Below are positions 16,744 through 24,859 of a stretch of DNA of 64,000 nt, piece by piece (positions within the stretch are counted from its first letter, which is position 1; each line of letters opens with the position of its first letter). Under the pieces are notes generated by a model, which did not search any database, was not told the DNA's origin, and was given only the letters and a program-made list of their open reading frames with translations. The stretch is from the NCBI GenBank assembly GCA_033856515.1, contig JAWVEY010000077.1, positions 1-64,000 on the forward strand. Direction: 5' to 3'. Position numbers and translations under genes: made by a program. This DNA is from JALZKA01 sp033856515 (GTDB lineage: Bacteria; Actinomycetota; Thermoleophilia; Solirubrobacterales; 70-9).

Positions 16744-17220
16744 TTACGTCTCGCCGTCCGGCATGTCCTCCGGCGCCAGCGCGATCTCGGGCTGAAACTC
16801 CCCGAACAGCTCGAAGACCGACCGCGCGCCGACGTCATCCTCGAGGTTCTCGTTCGCGAGCGCGAAGAGCTGGCGGACAAAGTCCTCCCACCGGAGCGGT
16901 GGGCGCATCTCGATTCGCACGATCACCTCGCCGTCGCCCGCGTCGCGAGCCGAATGCGGCGTGCCGGCCGGGGCGACGACGGAGTCCCCCGGTCCTGCGA
17001 TGGTCACTTCCTCGCCGACCGTGTATTCCACCGTTCCCTCGATCACGGTCCAGCGCTCTTCGATGCCGGGGTGGACGTGACGAGGGACGACGTGACCAGG
17101 GCGGCTCCAGTGATCCTCCATCACGAGTAGCTCACCCCCCGTCTCCTCGGCGGTGAGGATGAAGCGAACGCGCTCGCCGGTCGCGCCGTTCTTGACGATG
17201 TCGTCGGCGCGGCCGATCAA
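16744..17220 (-). CDS. Cupin-domain protein
   Basis: A 158-residue single-domain cupin. The first cupin motif is visible as PRHVHPGIEERWTVIEGTVEY (two His and a Glu as metal ligands) and the second as GDSVVAPAGTPHSARDAGD. A metal-dependent enzyme or small-molecule binding role is likely. It starts with TTG at 17220, whose TTGA overlaps the TGA stop of the upstream carbamoylase gene; no in-frame ATG or GTG occurs early enough to keep the fold complete. The C-terminal helix region (DFVRQLFALANENLED) is common in cupins of actinobacteria. Its place in the operon suggests help with or sensing of the pathway intermediate. Confidence 0.85.
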   Translation of the reverse strand: MIGRADDIVKNGATGERVRFILTAEETGGELLVMEDHWSRPGHVVPRHVHPGIEERWTVIEGTVEYTVGEEVTIAGPGDSVVAPAGTPHSARDAGDGEVIVRIEMRPPLRWEDFVRQLFALANENLEDDVGARSVFELFGEFQPEIALAPEDMPDGET

Positions 17221-18449
17221 GTGGACAGCACCCTGTCGACAAGCGTGCCGAACGCCTCGATCGCCGTCTTCAGATCGTCCTCGGAGGTGTCCTCCACCTT
17301 GGCGTGGCTGATGCCGCCGCGGGACGGGCTGAAGATCATCGCGGCGGGCATCACACGGGAAACGCTAGCCGCATCGTGCAGGGCGCCGCTCGTGATCCGG
17401 TAGCTCGTACCCGTCGTGGCCTCGCATGCCTCGGTGGCCGCGGCAACCAGCTCGGGGTCGAACTTCGTCGGCGCGATGCGAAAGACGAGCTCTTCTGAGA
17501 GCTCGCAGCCCTGCTCGGTGGCGCTCTGGGTAGCGGCGTCGCGCGCGCTGGAGAGCATCGCGGCAAGGGCACCGGCGTCCGGGTTTCTGAGGTCGCAGGA
17601 CAGCCCAGCAACGCCTGCGACCGCCGTTGGGATACCCGGCTCCAGCCGAATGTCGCCCGTCGTTGCAACGCCACCATGCTCGTCCGGAATCGCTGCGATC
17701 CGCATGGCGCAGGCCGCAGCCGCGAGCCCGGCGTCCCTTCGCATCGCCATCGGTGTCGTCCCCGCATGTGCCGCCTGTCCGGTGAAGTTGAAGCGCACCC
17801 GCTCGATGCCCTGGCAGCCCTCGACCGCCGCGACCGTAACGCCTTCCGCCTCCAGCACCGGCCCCTGCTCGATGTGGAGTTCCAGGTACGCGGACAGACC
17901 GCCCCGCCGCCCGGCGCACTCCGGGGCGCGGGCGAGATCGACGTCGTTCTCCGCCAGGACGTCCCGCAAGGCCAGCCCGTCGCTGTCCGTGAGCCCCGCG
18001 ATCGCATCCGGGCTGAGCTCACCGGCGAAAGCCGAGGAGCCGAACAGGCTGAAGCCGAAGCGCGAGCCCTCTTCGTCAGCCCAATCGACCAGGACCAGCG
18101 GCTTGCGCCCAGATGGATCAGCGGCGTGCGCGCGAAGCACACCGACAGCGGTGATCAGGCCAAGTGCGCCGTCGAGCCAGCCCCCGTCGGGGACCGAGTC
18201 CAGGTGCGAGCCGACCGCAACGGCCCCCGCTCCGTCGTCGCCATCGAGGCGCGCCCAGACATTCCCGGCCTCATCGACTTCGCTCGATGCCCCGATCTCG
18301 GCGAGGAGCTCGCCGAGATACGCGCGCGCCTCGTGCCAGGTCTCGGTCCAGGCGACGCGCTGGGCGCCGCCCTCGTCGGAGGTTCGGCGCTGGAGCTCGC
18401 GAAGGTCCGCGATTACCCGGTCTGCGTCGATCCGGGCGGACGCGGTCAA
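17217..18449 (-). CDS. M20-family amidase/N-carbamoylase (hydantoinase/carbamoylase type)
   Basis: A 410-residue binuclear-metal amidohydrolase of the M20 family, subgroup allantoate amidohydrolase/N-carbamoyl-L-amino acid hydrolase/ureidoglycolate enzymes. Metal and active-site blocks are VAVGSHLDSVPDGGWLDG, DWADEEGSRFG, LELHIEQGPVLE, the dimerisation-domain QAAHAGTTPMAMRRDAG and a late SGALHDAASV and SRGGISHAKVE. It would split a ureido or amide bond to release ammonia and CO2 or an acid. Start is TTG at 18449, forming TTGA with the upstream gene's stop; the frame is open further upstream but only as a shadow of the DDAH-like gene. Length matches the family. Confidence 0.9.
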   Translation of the reverse strand: MTASARIDADRVIADLRELQRRTSDEGGAQRVAWTETWHEARAYLGELLAEIGASSEVDEAGNVWARLDGDDGAGAVAVGSHLDSVPDGGWLDGALGLITAVGVLRAHAADPSGRKPLVLVDWADEEGSRFGFSLFGSSAFAGELSPDAIAGLTDSDGLALRDVLAENDVDLARAPECAGRRGGLSAYLELHIEQGPVLEAEGVTVAAVEGCQGIERVRFNFTGQAAHAGTTPMAMRRDAGLAAAACAMRIAAIPDEHGGVATTGDIRLEPGIPTAVAGVAGLSCDLRNPDAGALAAMLSSARDAATQSATEQGCELSEELVFRIAPTKFDPELVAAATEACEATTGTSYRITSGALHDAASVSRVMPAAMIFSPSRGGISHAKVEDTSEDDLKTAIEAFGTLVDRVLST

Positions 18450-19306
18450 GTCGCGGGGTCGCGCCGGATGGCCTGCCCCAAGCAATGCGCTCCGCCGCCG
18501 CCGAGCGTGAACATCTCCAGATCCGGGGCCACCAGCTCCAGTCCGTGCGACTCCATCTGCTCGTTCAGCGAACGCGCGCCCGCTCCCGTCAGGACCCGGC
18601 CGTCTCCGAGCGACATTGCATTGACGCCGAGCGCGAATGCGTCCTCCTCTGGCACCGGCAGGATCTCGAAGCCCTTTGCCTCGAGCCAGCGGACGAGGCT
18701 GCCGGAGACGATGTCGGTGCAGACCGCCGCGACCTTTGGCGCGACGACCGCCATGAGGACGTCGATGTGGACGAAGATGCCGGGGATCGGCTCGACTCGC
18801 GCCTCCCACCCCTCGGCCTCAAAGTAGGCGGCCAGTTGCTTCGCGGCCGGCCGCTCGGTTCTGTCCTCGCCGTTGCCGATTACGACGCAGCCCGGCTCGA
18901 CGATCATCACGTCGCCGCCCTCAATCGCGCCGGCCGTGGCCATCTGCCAGATCGGGATCTCGTTTTCCTGGTAGAAGCGGATCACGGCCGCGTACTCGCC
19001 ACGGCGCCAGTACTGCTTCGGAGAGGTGACGAAGGCGCCCCAGGGCGTCATCACGCTCGAGTCCCGTGCAAACACCTGATAAGGCAGGACCGGGTCGGGC
19101 TCGAGGAATTGGCATTTGACCCCCGCGTCGTGGTACGCGGCGACGAGATCAGCGTGCTGACCGCGTGCGGCCTCCGGGTCAAAGGGCCGCCCGCTCTCGA
19201 GGGTTGCCTTCGAGATCACACTGGTCGCGCCCCAGCGGAAGTTGTCGGGTGGGCAGAGGAGGACGTCGCGAAGCGTGCCCGTCTCAGAGTCTGCGCCCCA
19301 ATGCAT
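18446..19306 (-). CDS. Dimethylarginine dimethylaminohydrolase-like pentein hydrolase
   Basis: A 286-residue amidino-hydrolase of the pentein superfamily. The active-site set is visible: ARDSSVM (substrate-binding Asp), IEGGDVMI (Glu and Asp), GIFVHIDVLM (catalytic His) and GGGGAHCLGQ (nucleophilic Cys near residue 274). DDAH enzymes hydrolyse methylated arginine to citrulline plus methylamine, while relatives act on arginine or agmatine. The start ATG at 19306 has a small hairpin just upstream. Its TGA stop is overlapped by the TTG start of the carbamoylase, so both are made together, which suggests that the ureido product of one is the substrate of the other. Confidence 0.88.
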   Translation of the reverse strand: MHWGADSETGTLRDVLLCPPDNFRWGATSVISKATLESGRPFDPEAARGQHADLVAAYHDAGVKCQFLEPDPVLPYQVFARDSSVMTPWGAFVTSPKQYWRRGEYAAVIRFYQENEIPIWQMATAGAIEGGDVMIVEPGCVVIGNGEDRTERPAAKQLAAYFEAEGWEARVEPIPGIFVHIDVLMAVVAPKVAAVCTDIVSGSLVRWLEAKGFEILPVPEEDAFALGVNAMSLGDGRVLTGAGARSLNEQMESHGLELVAPDLEMFTLGGGGAHCLGQAIRRDPAT

Positions 19307-19313
19307 CAGATGA

Positions 19314-19326
19314 GGGGCTTTGCCCC
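19314..19326 (-). promoter_or_regulatory. Small GC hairpin ahead of the DDAH-like start
   Basis: GGGGC-TTT-GCCCC forms a 5-bp stem 8-20 bases upstream of the ATG at 19306. It could weakly terminate the decarboxylase transcript or mask the ribosome-binding site; no other Shine-Dalgarno is visible. Confidence 0.35.
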
Positions 19327-19355
19327 GAAAACAGCAGGTGTCGGTAGTTGTCTGA

Positions 19356-20819
19356 TCACTCGATCACGACCCTCACGGTCTTCAGCGTACGGTCGCTCGC
19401 ACCGCGAAGCTTTCCGCCGTGGGCGAGCGTGTCGGCGATGAAGTCGAGAGTCTCGCGGGTCAGGCGCTCACCCGGCAGGACGTTCGGGATCCCTGGCGGG
19501 TAGGCGGCCAGCGACTCGCAGGCGATCCGGCCCTCGGCGGCATCGAACGCGACCGCTTCCTGCGGGCCGAGGAAGGCATCGCGGATGCTCAATTCGAGCG
19601 GGCCCCACGGGGGCGGGACGGCGAACGGCCTCGCCGGCTTCACCTCGGTCTCGCCCAGGTCTTCCACGACCTTGGTCAGCGCCCCGAGGAGCCGGTCGGC
19701 GAGAGCAGCCGCGCTTCCGCCCATCCCGAACGCGAAGACAACGACCGTCTCGGTCGCAAGCTCGTAATCCATTCCGAGATCGAAGGCGAGGTCCGCGAAC
19801 TCGTGGCCGGTTATGTGGGTCCCGCGGACGTCCACCGTAAGCCGCAACGGGTCCCAGCCCGCAACACCTGGGCCGCCGATAATCGATTCGTCGAGCACGT
19901 CCAGACCAGGGATCTTGCGGATCTGTTGCCTGGTGACCTCGAGCGTCGAGAGGGTTTCGGCCAGTAACTCCGGTCCATGGACCGCCGCCATCCGGCGCGC
20001 GGCGTCGAGCGACAGGGTCAGAAGCGAGCTGGGGCTGGTCGATTCGAGGAGCGTCACCACGCGATCGACGATCAGTCCGTCGATCAGGCTGTCGTGGCCG
20101 AGGTGGATCATCGCCGACTGCGTGAGGCTGCCGATGATCTTGTGGGTCGAGGAGATCACGAGGTCGGCGCCGGCCTCCAGGGCTGCCTGCGGGAGCTCGT
20201 CCGAGAATGTGAGGTGCGCGCCCCATGCCTCGTCCACGATCAGCGGCAGGCCGCGGGAGTGACAGATCTCGACGAGCGCGGCGACATCGGCGCAGGCGCC
20301 GAAGTAGGTGGGGGAGACCACGAGCGCACCGACGGCGTTGGGTGCTGCGTCGAGCGCCGCCTCGAGCGCACCCGGGGTGGGGCAGTGGGCGACTCCCAGC
20401 TCTGGGTCGATCTCCGGCGCGATGAAGGTCGGATCGAGGTCCGCGAGGACGGACCCGTCGATCGCGCTCGAGTGGACGTTCCGCTGCATGACGACGTTGC
20501 GGCCCGTGTGGCGAAGCGCGAGTAGCGCCGCGTGGTTTCCCTGCGAGGCGCCGCCGACGAGGAACCAGGTGCGTTCCGCGCCCCAGGCGTCGGCCGCGAG
20601 GCGCTGCGCCTGCTCGAAGGGGTTCGGATCTGGTGGCCCGACGTCAATCCCCTCGATGAGCGCCGGCAGGTCCATGTCGAGCGCCTTCTGGCCGAGCGCC
20701 GCGACCATCGCCGGGTCCGCTCCGACCCCTCCCTTGTGCCCCGGAACAGTTAGTCGCGCCGGCTTGCGGGAGGCGTGCTCGATCAGCGCGTCGACATAGG
20801 GGACCCTGTCCTGCTCCAT
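19356..20819 (-). CDS. Orn/Lys/Arg decarboxylase family, PLP-dependent
   Basis: A 487-residue fold-type I PLP enzyme of the group III decarboxylases (arginine, lysine or ornithine decarboxylase, SpeA/Cad-like biosynthetic form). It begins with the family hallmark LTVPGHKGG, has FLVGGASQGNHAALLA, LIVDEAWGAHL (Asp contacting the PLP nitrogen) and the Schiff-base lysine in SSTHKIIGSLTQSAMIH. The C-terminal domain ends with YPPGIPNVLPGE, the conserved PPGIP loop. The N-terminal wing domain of the inducible E. coli enzymes is missing, as usual for the shorter form. It lies 50 bases upstream of the DDAH-like gene on the same strand and would supply agmatine, cadaverine or putrescine. Confidence 0.92.
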   Translation of the reverse strand: MEQDRVPYVDALIEHASRKPARLTVPGHKGGVGADPAMVAALGQKALDMDLPALIEGIDVGPPDPNPFEQAQRLAADAWGAERTWFLVGGASQGNHAALLALRHTGRNVVMQRNVHSSAIDGSVLADLDPTFIAPEIDPELGVAHCPTPGALEAALDAAPNAVGALVVSPTYFGACADVAALVEICHSRGLPLIVDEAWGAHLTFSDELPQAALEAGADLVISSTHKIIGSLTQSAMIHLGHDSLIDGLIVDRVVTLLESTSPSSLLTLSLDAARRMAAVHGPELLAETLSTLEVTRQQIRKIPGLDVLDESIIGGPGVAGWDPLRLTVDVRGTHITGHEFADLAFDLGMDYELATETVVVFAFGMGGSAAALADRLLGALTKVVEDLGETEVKPARPFAVPPPWGPLELSIRDAFLGPQEAVAFDAAEGRIACESLAAYPPGIPNVLPGERLTRETLDFIADTLAHGGKLRGASDRTLKTVRVVIE

Positions 20820-20942
20820 CCTCGCAACCTAGCGAGGAGCCACCCCTCAAAAGGGCCGAAATGGCACCGAGGCGCGCTCCCGTTGGGAGTGCGTCAGCGA
20901 ATTGTTACGGGGCCTTTCCCTAGGCGCGCGCGAGGAGAGCAT

Positions 20943-20958
20943 GTTAGGGTGACCTAAC
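20943..20958. promoter_or_regulatory. Operator-like palindrome before the ZIP transporter
   Basis: GTTAGG and CCTAAC form a perfect 6-bp inverted repeat around GTGA, ending about 21 bases before the TTG start. TTAGG...CCTAA half-sites are typical of DtxR/IdeR/MntR metal-dependent repressors, although the spacing is shorter than the classic IdeR box. Its position fits metal-dependent repression of the transporter. Confidence 0.55.
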
Positions 20959-20979
20959 TTCACTCCTCCGGAGGACAGC

Positions 20980-21837
20980 TTGAGCTTCGCCGAAACCCTT
21001 TTTCTCGCAACCATCGCCGGAATCACGATCTACGCGGGTCTACCGCTTGCACGGATGGAGTTGAGCGATCGGACACGAGTCGCCTTGGCGATGCTGTCTG
21101 TCGGGATCCTCGCCTTCCTTCTTGTGGACGTTCTCGGCCATGGGTACGAGGAGGCGGAGCATGCGGTCGAAGCCTTCGGGGAGGACGAAGGGAGCCTTGG
21201 CCGTGCGGTGGGACTGACCGCTCTCCTCCTCGGCGGCTTCGCCGTCGGTTGCTTGGGGATCGGGCTCCTCGAACGGCGCATCCGCGCCCGGCCCGGATTT
21301 CTGCCCCCGATGTCCGGTGGATCCTCGGAGGCCATGCCTCTCGATCGGTCAGCACCGATCGGCTCTGATCTCGACGCGGCCGCCAAGAAGGCCCTTGTGA
21401 CGGGGCTCTTCATCGCGGCGGCAATCGGGCTCCACAACTTCGCCGAAGGGCTTGCGATCGGCGTTTCGGCCGGGACCGGCGAGATCGCTCTCGCAACAGT
21501 CCTGGTGATCGGCTTCGCCTTGCACAACGCGACTGAGGGATTCGCGATCGTGGGTCCGCTCGGAAGCGTTCAGCCTTCTTGGGGCTGGCTCGGGCTGGCA
21601 GGCCTGATCGCCGGTTTGCCCGTCGTCATTGGCGCCGCAATCGGGTACTCGGTTGACTCCGAGGCGCTGGAGATCGCGTTCTTCGGACTAGCCGGCGGCG
21701 CGATTCTGTTCGTGATCGGAGAGGTCTGGACGGGTATCCGGCGGTTTGGCCACCGGGAGTTCGGCCTGCTCATGCTCACCGTGGGCTTCAGCGCTGGAGT
21801 CCTGACCGACTACGTGATCGCATACGCCGGCGGGTAG
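20980..21837 (+). CDS. ZIP-family metal ion transporter
   Basis: A 285-residue membrane protein of the ZIP family, which imports divalent metals (Zn, Mn or Fe). About eight membrane spans are seen. The signature of the fourth and fifth spans is intact: GLHNFAEGLAIG and ALHNATEGFAI, which supply the binuclear metal site. A cytoplasmic loop between spans three and four lacks the usual His-rich run. The start is TTG at 20980, preceded by CGGAGG at five bases, so the start is well supported. Just upstream lies a TTAGG/CCTAA palindrome suited to a metal-dependent repressor. Confidence 0.92.
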   Translation: MSFAETLFLATIAGITIYAGLPLARMELSDRTRVALAMLSVGILAFLLVDVLGHGYEEAEHAVEAFGEDEGSLGRAVGLTALLLGGFAVGCLGIGLLERRIRARPGFLPPMSGGSSEAMPLDRSAPIGSDLDAAAKKALVTGLFIAAAIGLHNFAEGLAIGVSAGTGEIALATVLVIGFALHNATEGFAIVGPLGSVQPSWGWLGLAGLIAGLPVVIGAAIGYSVDSEALEIAFFGLAGGAILFVIGEVWTGIRRFGHREFGLLMLTVGFSAGVLTDYVIAYAGG

Positions 21838-21907
21838 CCGGCGCTTTACCACCAGCCCAGCGGTTAACCTCACATGGTCGCCGATGGACGACGACCACCC
21901 TCCCAGT

Positions 21908-21924
21908 ACCGGCTTTAGGCCGGT
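21908..21924 (+). promoter_or_regulatory. Hairpin next to the CorC/CNNM start codon
   Basis: ACCGGC-TTTAG-GCCGGT, a perfect 6-bp stem, ends six bases before ATG 21931, where a ribosome-binding site would be expected. It might control translation; there is no visible Shine-Dalgarno. Confidence 0.35.
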
Positions 21925-21930
21925 CGCACC

Positions 21931-23259
21931 ATGACCGCTGTAGCGCTTGTTGCGCTGCTGCTTCTCGTGCTGCTCAACGGCCTGTTCGTTGCGGCCGAGT
22001 TTGCTCTCGTGCGCTCCAGCCGCGGGCGCCTCGAGGCTTTGGCCAAGGACGGCAAGGCGGGAGTGGATGAGGTACTCGAGCAACTAGAGGTGCTCGACGA
22101 GGTGTTGGCCGCCTGCCAGCTCGGCATCACGATGGCGTCGATCGCCATCGGCTTCCTCGGCGAGCCGGCGATCGCCGCTCTGATCGAGCCGCTCTTCGGC
22201 GATCTCAACCAGGACGTCAGCACGGCGATCTCGGTGGCGATCGCCTTCGCAATCGCGACTACTCTCCACATCACCGTCGGCGAGCAGGTGCCGAAGATGA
22301 TGGCCATCACCAGGCCTGAGCCGGCGGCCAGGCTGCTCGCTCGGCCGGTGAACTGGTTCCGCGTCGGCACAGCCCCGTTCATTTGGGCGCTCAACCGGGC
22401 TTCCAACGCGATCGTGCGCCTCTTCGGCGTGGATCCGTCCGGGCTCGAGGAGAGGCACACGTCCGAGGACGTCAAGGGGATCATCCGGCACTCGGCTCGC
22501 GGCGGCACCCTCGACCCGGGCGAGGCGATCATGCTCGGTGGCGTCTTTCACCTGCACGAGCAGGAGGCGCGCGAGGTGATGACCCCGATTCCGGCGGTCG
22601 TCACGGTGAATGCCAACGAAACCGTGGAGGACGCGCTCCAGCGCTGCGTCTCCTCCGGGCACACGCGCCTGGTCGCGATCGAGAACGACAACCCCGATCG
22701 CGTGCGCGGCATCGTCCACAACAACTCCCTCGTCAGGCTCTACATGAACACGGGTGCCGACGCTTCGATCGAGAGCGCGATCCGCGACGTGCCGATCGTG
22801 CCCGAGACGAAGCCGCTCGACGACCTGCTCGCGGAGCTACAGCGCCAGCGAAGCTCGATCGCCGTGGTCGTTGACGAGTACGGCAGGACGGTCGGCATCG
22901 TGACCGTCGAGGACATCCTCGAAGAGGTGGTCGGCGAGATCGAGGACGAGACGGACGCGCGCTCGTCCATGGTCAGGCGCCTCGCGGACGGCGACTGGTA
23001 CGTCCGCGGCCACGTGGCGATCGGCGACTTGGTCGACGCAGGGATCGAGCTTCCCGTCGACTCCGACGCCTACAACTCGGTCGGCGGCTACGTCTTCTCA
23101 GAGCTCGGGCGCCTGCCCAAGCGCGGCGACCGGATCCAGGCGAACGGGCACGAGATCCGGGTCGAGTCGGTGCGCGAGAACCGCATCGTCGCCGTCCGCA
23201 TCCGGCCGCTGACGACCGAGCACCCGGTCGTGCTGCCTCCAGAGCCCGAAGAGGAATAG
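21931..23259 (+). CDS. CNNM/CorC-type hemolysin-family membrane protein
   Basis: A 442-residue protein with domains in the standard order: a DUF21/CNNM membrane domain (about 1-195, starting with LNGLFVAAEFALVRSSRGRL), a pair of CBS domains (about 215-340, VMTPIPAVVTV and EYGRTVGIVTVEDILEE) and a C-terminal CorC/HlyC domain (about 355-432, YNSVGGYVFSELGRLPKRGD). Relatives are linked to magnesium or cobalt efflux and membrane integrity; the CBS pair likely senses adenine nucleotides. It is on the same strand as the ZIP transporter, 93 bases away, so both may serve metal balance, though a hairpin just before its ATG could separate control. Confidence 0.93.
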   Translation: MTAVALVALLLLVLLNGLFVAAEFALVRSSRGRLEALAKDGKAGVDEVLEQLEVLDEVLAACQLGITMASIAIGFLGEPAIAALIEPLFGDLNQDVSTAISVAIAFAIATTLHITVGEQVPKMMAITRPEPAARLLARPVNWFRVGTAPFIWALNRASNAIVRLFGVDPSGLEERHTSEDVKGIIRHSARGGTLDPGEAIMLGGVFHLHEQEAREVMTPIPAVVTVNANETVEDALQRCVSSGHTRLVAIENDNPDRVRGIVHNNSLVRLYMNTGADASIESAIRDVPIVPETKPLDDLLAELQRQRSSIAVVVDEYGRTVGIVTVEDILEEVVGEIEDETDARSSMVRRLADGDWYVRGHVAIGDLVDAGIELPVDSDAYNSVGGYVFSELGRLPKRGDRIQANGHEIRVESVRENRIVAVRIRPLTTEHPVVLPPEPEEE

Positions 23260-23329
23260 TCCTCCGCGCTCTTTGCGGGCTTCGATGGGCTGAAAGTTCG
23301 TCCGGCGCCGCGCGTACCTTCGCCATGCG

Positions 23330-23572
23330 ATGTGGACTGTGAGGCTGACGGACAGGCAGAAGGAGGTGCTCACAGCGACGCTCGCTACCCAGGAGCGCCT
23401 GGGCCCGGCTTTGAGCGGCGCGCTTGAAGCGCTTGAACTCGCTCGCTGGGACGACCTACCGGACGCACGCTTGCCCTGGGCTGAGGTCGCCGACCAGGCA
23501 GGCCGCCAGGGAGTCTCCGAGGCCGACGTGGTCTGGGACCTCTCCGGCAAGGGCCACAACGTCGAGGCCTAG
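23330..23572 (+). CDS. Small hypothetical protein (80 aa)
   Basis: I do not recognise this protein. The sequence MWTVRLTDRQKEVLTATLATQERLG suggests a short helical domain, with a charged, soluble C-terminal half (PWAEVADQAGRQGVSEADVVW) that could be a helix-turn-helix remnant. The ATG at 23330 has no clear ribosome-binding site; a GTG three codons on is an alternative. Its stop shares the CTAG with the converging dehydrogenase gene, a junction type that recurs in this window, which supports it being real. Confidence 0.5.
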   Translation: MWTVRLTDRQKEVLTATLATQERLGPALSGALEALELARWDDLPDARLPWAEVADQAGRQGVSEADVVWDLSGKGHNVEA

Positions 23573-24393
23573 TAGCTGTAGAAGCCTTCGCCGGTCTTCT
23601 TACCCAGCTTGCCCTCGGCAACCATGGCCGCGATCAGCGCGGGCGCCGAGTGGGCTTCGTCCCCGACCTCGTCGCCCAGGCTCTCGCCGATCGCGAGCGC
23701 CACGTCGAGACCGACGAAGTCAAGGAGCTTGAGCGGGCCCATCGGATGCCCGGCGCCCAGGCGCATGCAGTCGTCGACGGCCGCCGGCGTCATCCCTGAC
23801 TCCTCCATGAACCTGACAGCGTCGAAGAGGTAGGGGAAGAGTAAGCGGTTGACGACGAAGCCGGTCGAGTCCGGCACCTCGACCGCGGTCTTGTCGAGCG
23901 CCGCGCACCATGCTCTGGCCCGGTCCCCCAAGCCATCGCGCGCTCCCTCGGGAATGCAGAGCTCGACCAGCTCCATTCGCGTGACCGGGTTGAAGACGTG
24001 AAGGCCAAAGACGCGGTCGACCGCTCCGGCCCGGTCTCCCAGGTCGGAGACCGATAGGGATGATGTCGTCGACGCAAGGTCTGCATCCGGGGCGGCGTGG
24101 GCAAGCGAAGCCAGAAGCTCGCCTTTCAGATCGGCGTCCTCCGTGATGGCCTCGACGACTACATCGCAGCCGGCGAGCTTCGAGGCGTCCGTCGTCACCT
24201 TGATATGGCCGCCAACGGCTCCTTCCAGCTTTCCGGCGGCCTTCTCAGCCTCTTCCTCGGCCCGCCACGCAGAGGTGTCGGAGCGCGCGAGCAGGATGAC
24301 CTCGCCGAGCGTCGAGGCGCACGCGGCGAGGCCGCACGCGATCGTGCCGCTCCCCGCTACTGCGGGTCTTTCGTATCCGTGCGGATGAGTCAC
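23569..24393 (-). CDS. 3-hydroxyacyl-CoA dehydrogenase (3-hydroxybutyryl-CoA dehydrogenase type)
   Basis: A 274-residue short-form dehydrogenase that oxidises 3-hydroxyacyl-CoA with NAD. It has the N-terminal Rossmann motif VAGSGTIACGLAACAS, CDVVVEAITEDADLK, TTSSLSVSDL and the catalytic FGLHVFNPVTRMELVEL with the histidine of the His-Glu pair. The C-terminal helical domain reads DSTGFVVNRLLFPYLFDAV and LGAGHPMGPLKLLDFVGLD. It starts with GTG at 24393; no Shine-Dalgarno is seen. A thiolase gene about 3 kb away could act in the same acyl-CoA pathway. The second Gly of the NAD loop is kept, so it should be active. Confidence 0.93.
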   Translation of the reverse strand: MTHPHGYERPAVAGSGTIACGLAACASTLGEVILLARSDTSAWRAEEEAEKAAGKLEGAVGGHIKVTTDASKLAGCDVVVEAITEDADLKGELLASLAHAAPDADLASTTSSLSVSDLGDRAGAVDRVFGLHVFNPVTRMELVELCIPEGARDGLGDRARAWCAALDKTAVEVPDSTGFVVNRLLFPYLFDAVRFMEESGMTPAAVDDCMRLGAGHPMGPLKLLDFVGLDVALAIGESLGDEVGDEAHSAPALIAAMVAEGKLGKKTGEGFYSY

Positions 24394-24465
24394 CCAGCGG
24401 GCGAGTCTTCCACACGCCGGCGGCCCCGAGCCTCACCTGCTGGCCCGGGGCGGCTCCGTCTTTGC

Positions 24466-24834
24466 TTACTGGCAGTCGGCGATCGCGGCTTGGACCGCGT
24501 CCAAGAACTCCTGGGGGGTCTCCCCGCCCGACTCCGCGGCGGCCTCGCCTGCGGCAACCAAATCCTCGGCAGGGATTTCGGCCTCCATTGCCTCGATCGC
24601 ACAATTGACTTGCTCTTCGTCCAAGCCTGCTTCCTCGAACGCATCCCGGAACATGGCCTCGAGGTCAGCACTGGTGTCTGAGCCGCTCGCGCCCGTCGCG
24701 CCCGTCTCCTCAGTTGTCTCGTCGCTGCTCGAGTCGCTCGAGTCGTCGTCGTCGCCACCGCAGGCCGCGAAGCCGAGAGATGCGACGCATGCCGCTGTGG
24801 CTGCAATGACGCGCAGCCCTGTTTGCCTACTCAC
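24466..24834 (-). CDS. Acidic lipoprotein, copy 1 of a tandem family
   Basis: A 122-residue predicted lipoprotein: a short signal ASLGFAAC with the lipid-bearing cysteine, then GGDDDDSSDSSSDE, a linker EETGATGASGSDTS, and a soluble domain of about 70 residues with two cysteines (VNCAIEAM and the very end, ADCQ) that probably pair. GTG start at 24834, with GGAGG seven bases upstream. The same architecture and the same upstream bases are found in the next two genes. Likely tethered to the outer face of the membrane. Function is unknown. Confidence 0.8.
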   Translation of the reverse strand: MSRQTGLRVIAATAACVASLGFAACGGDDDDSSDSSSDETTEETGATGASGSDTSADLEAMFRDAFEEAGLDEEQVNCAIEAMEAEIPAEDLVAAGEAAAESGGETPQEFLDAVQAAIADCQ

Positions 24835-24859
24835 AATCCATCCTCCGATTTGTTGATTT

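Noticed and set aside
18450..18809. N-terminal extension of the M20 carbamoylase
   Set aside because: It overlaps the complete DDAH-like gene in another frame, and the added residues look like a shadow. The TTG start at 18449 gives the normal family length.
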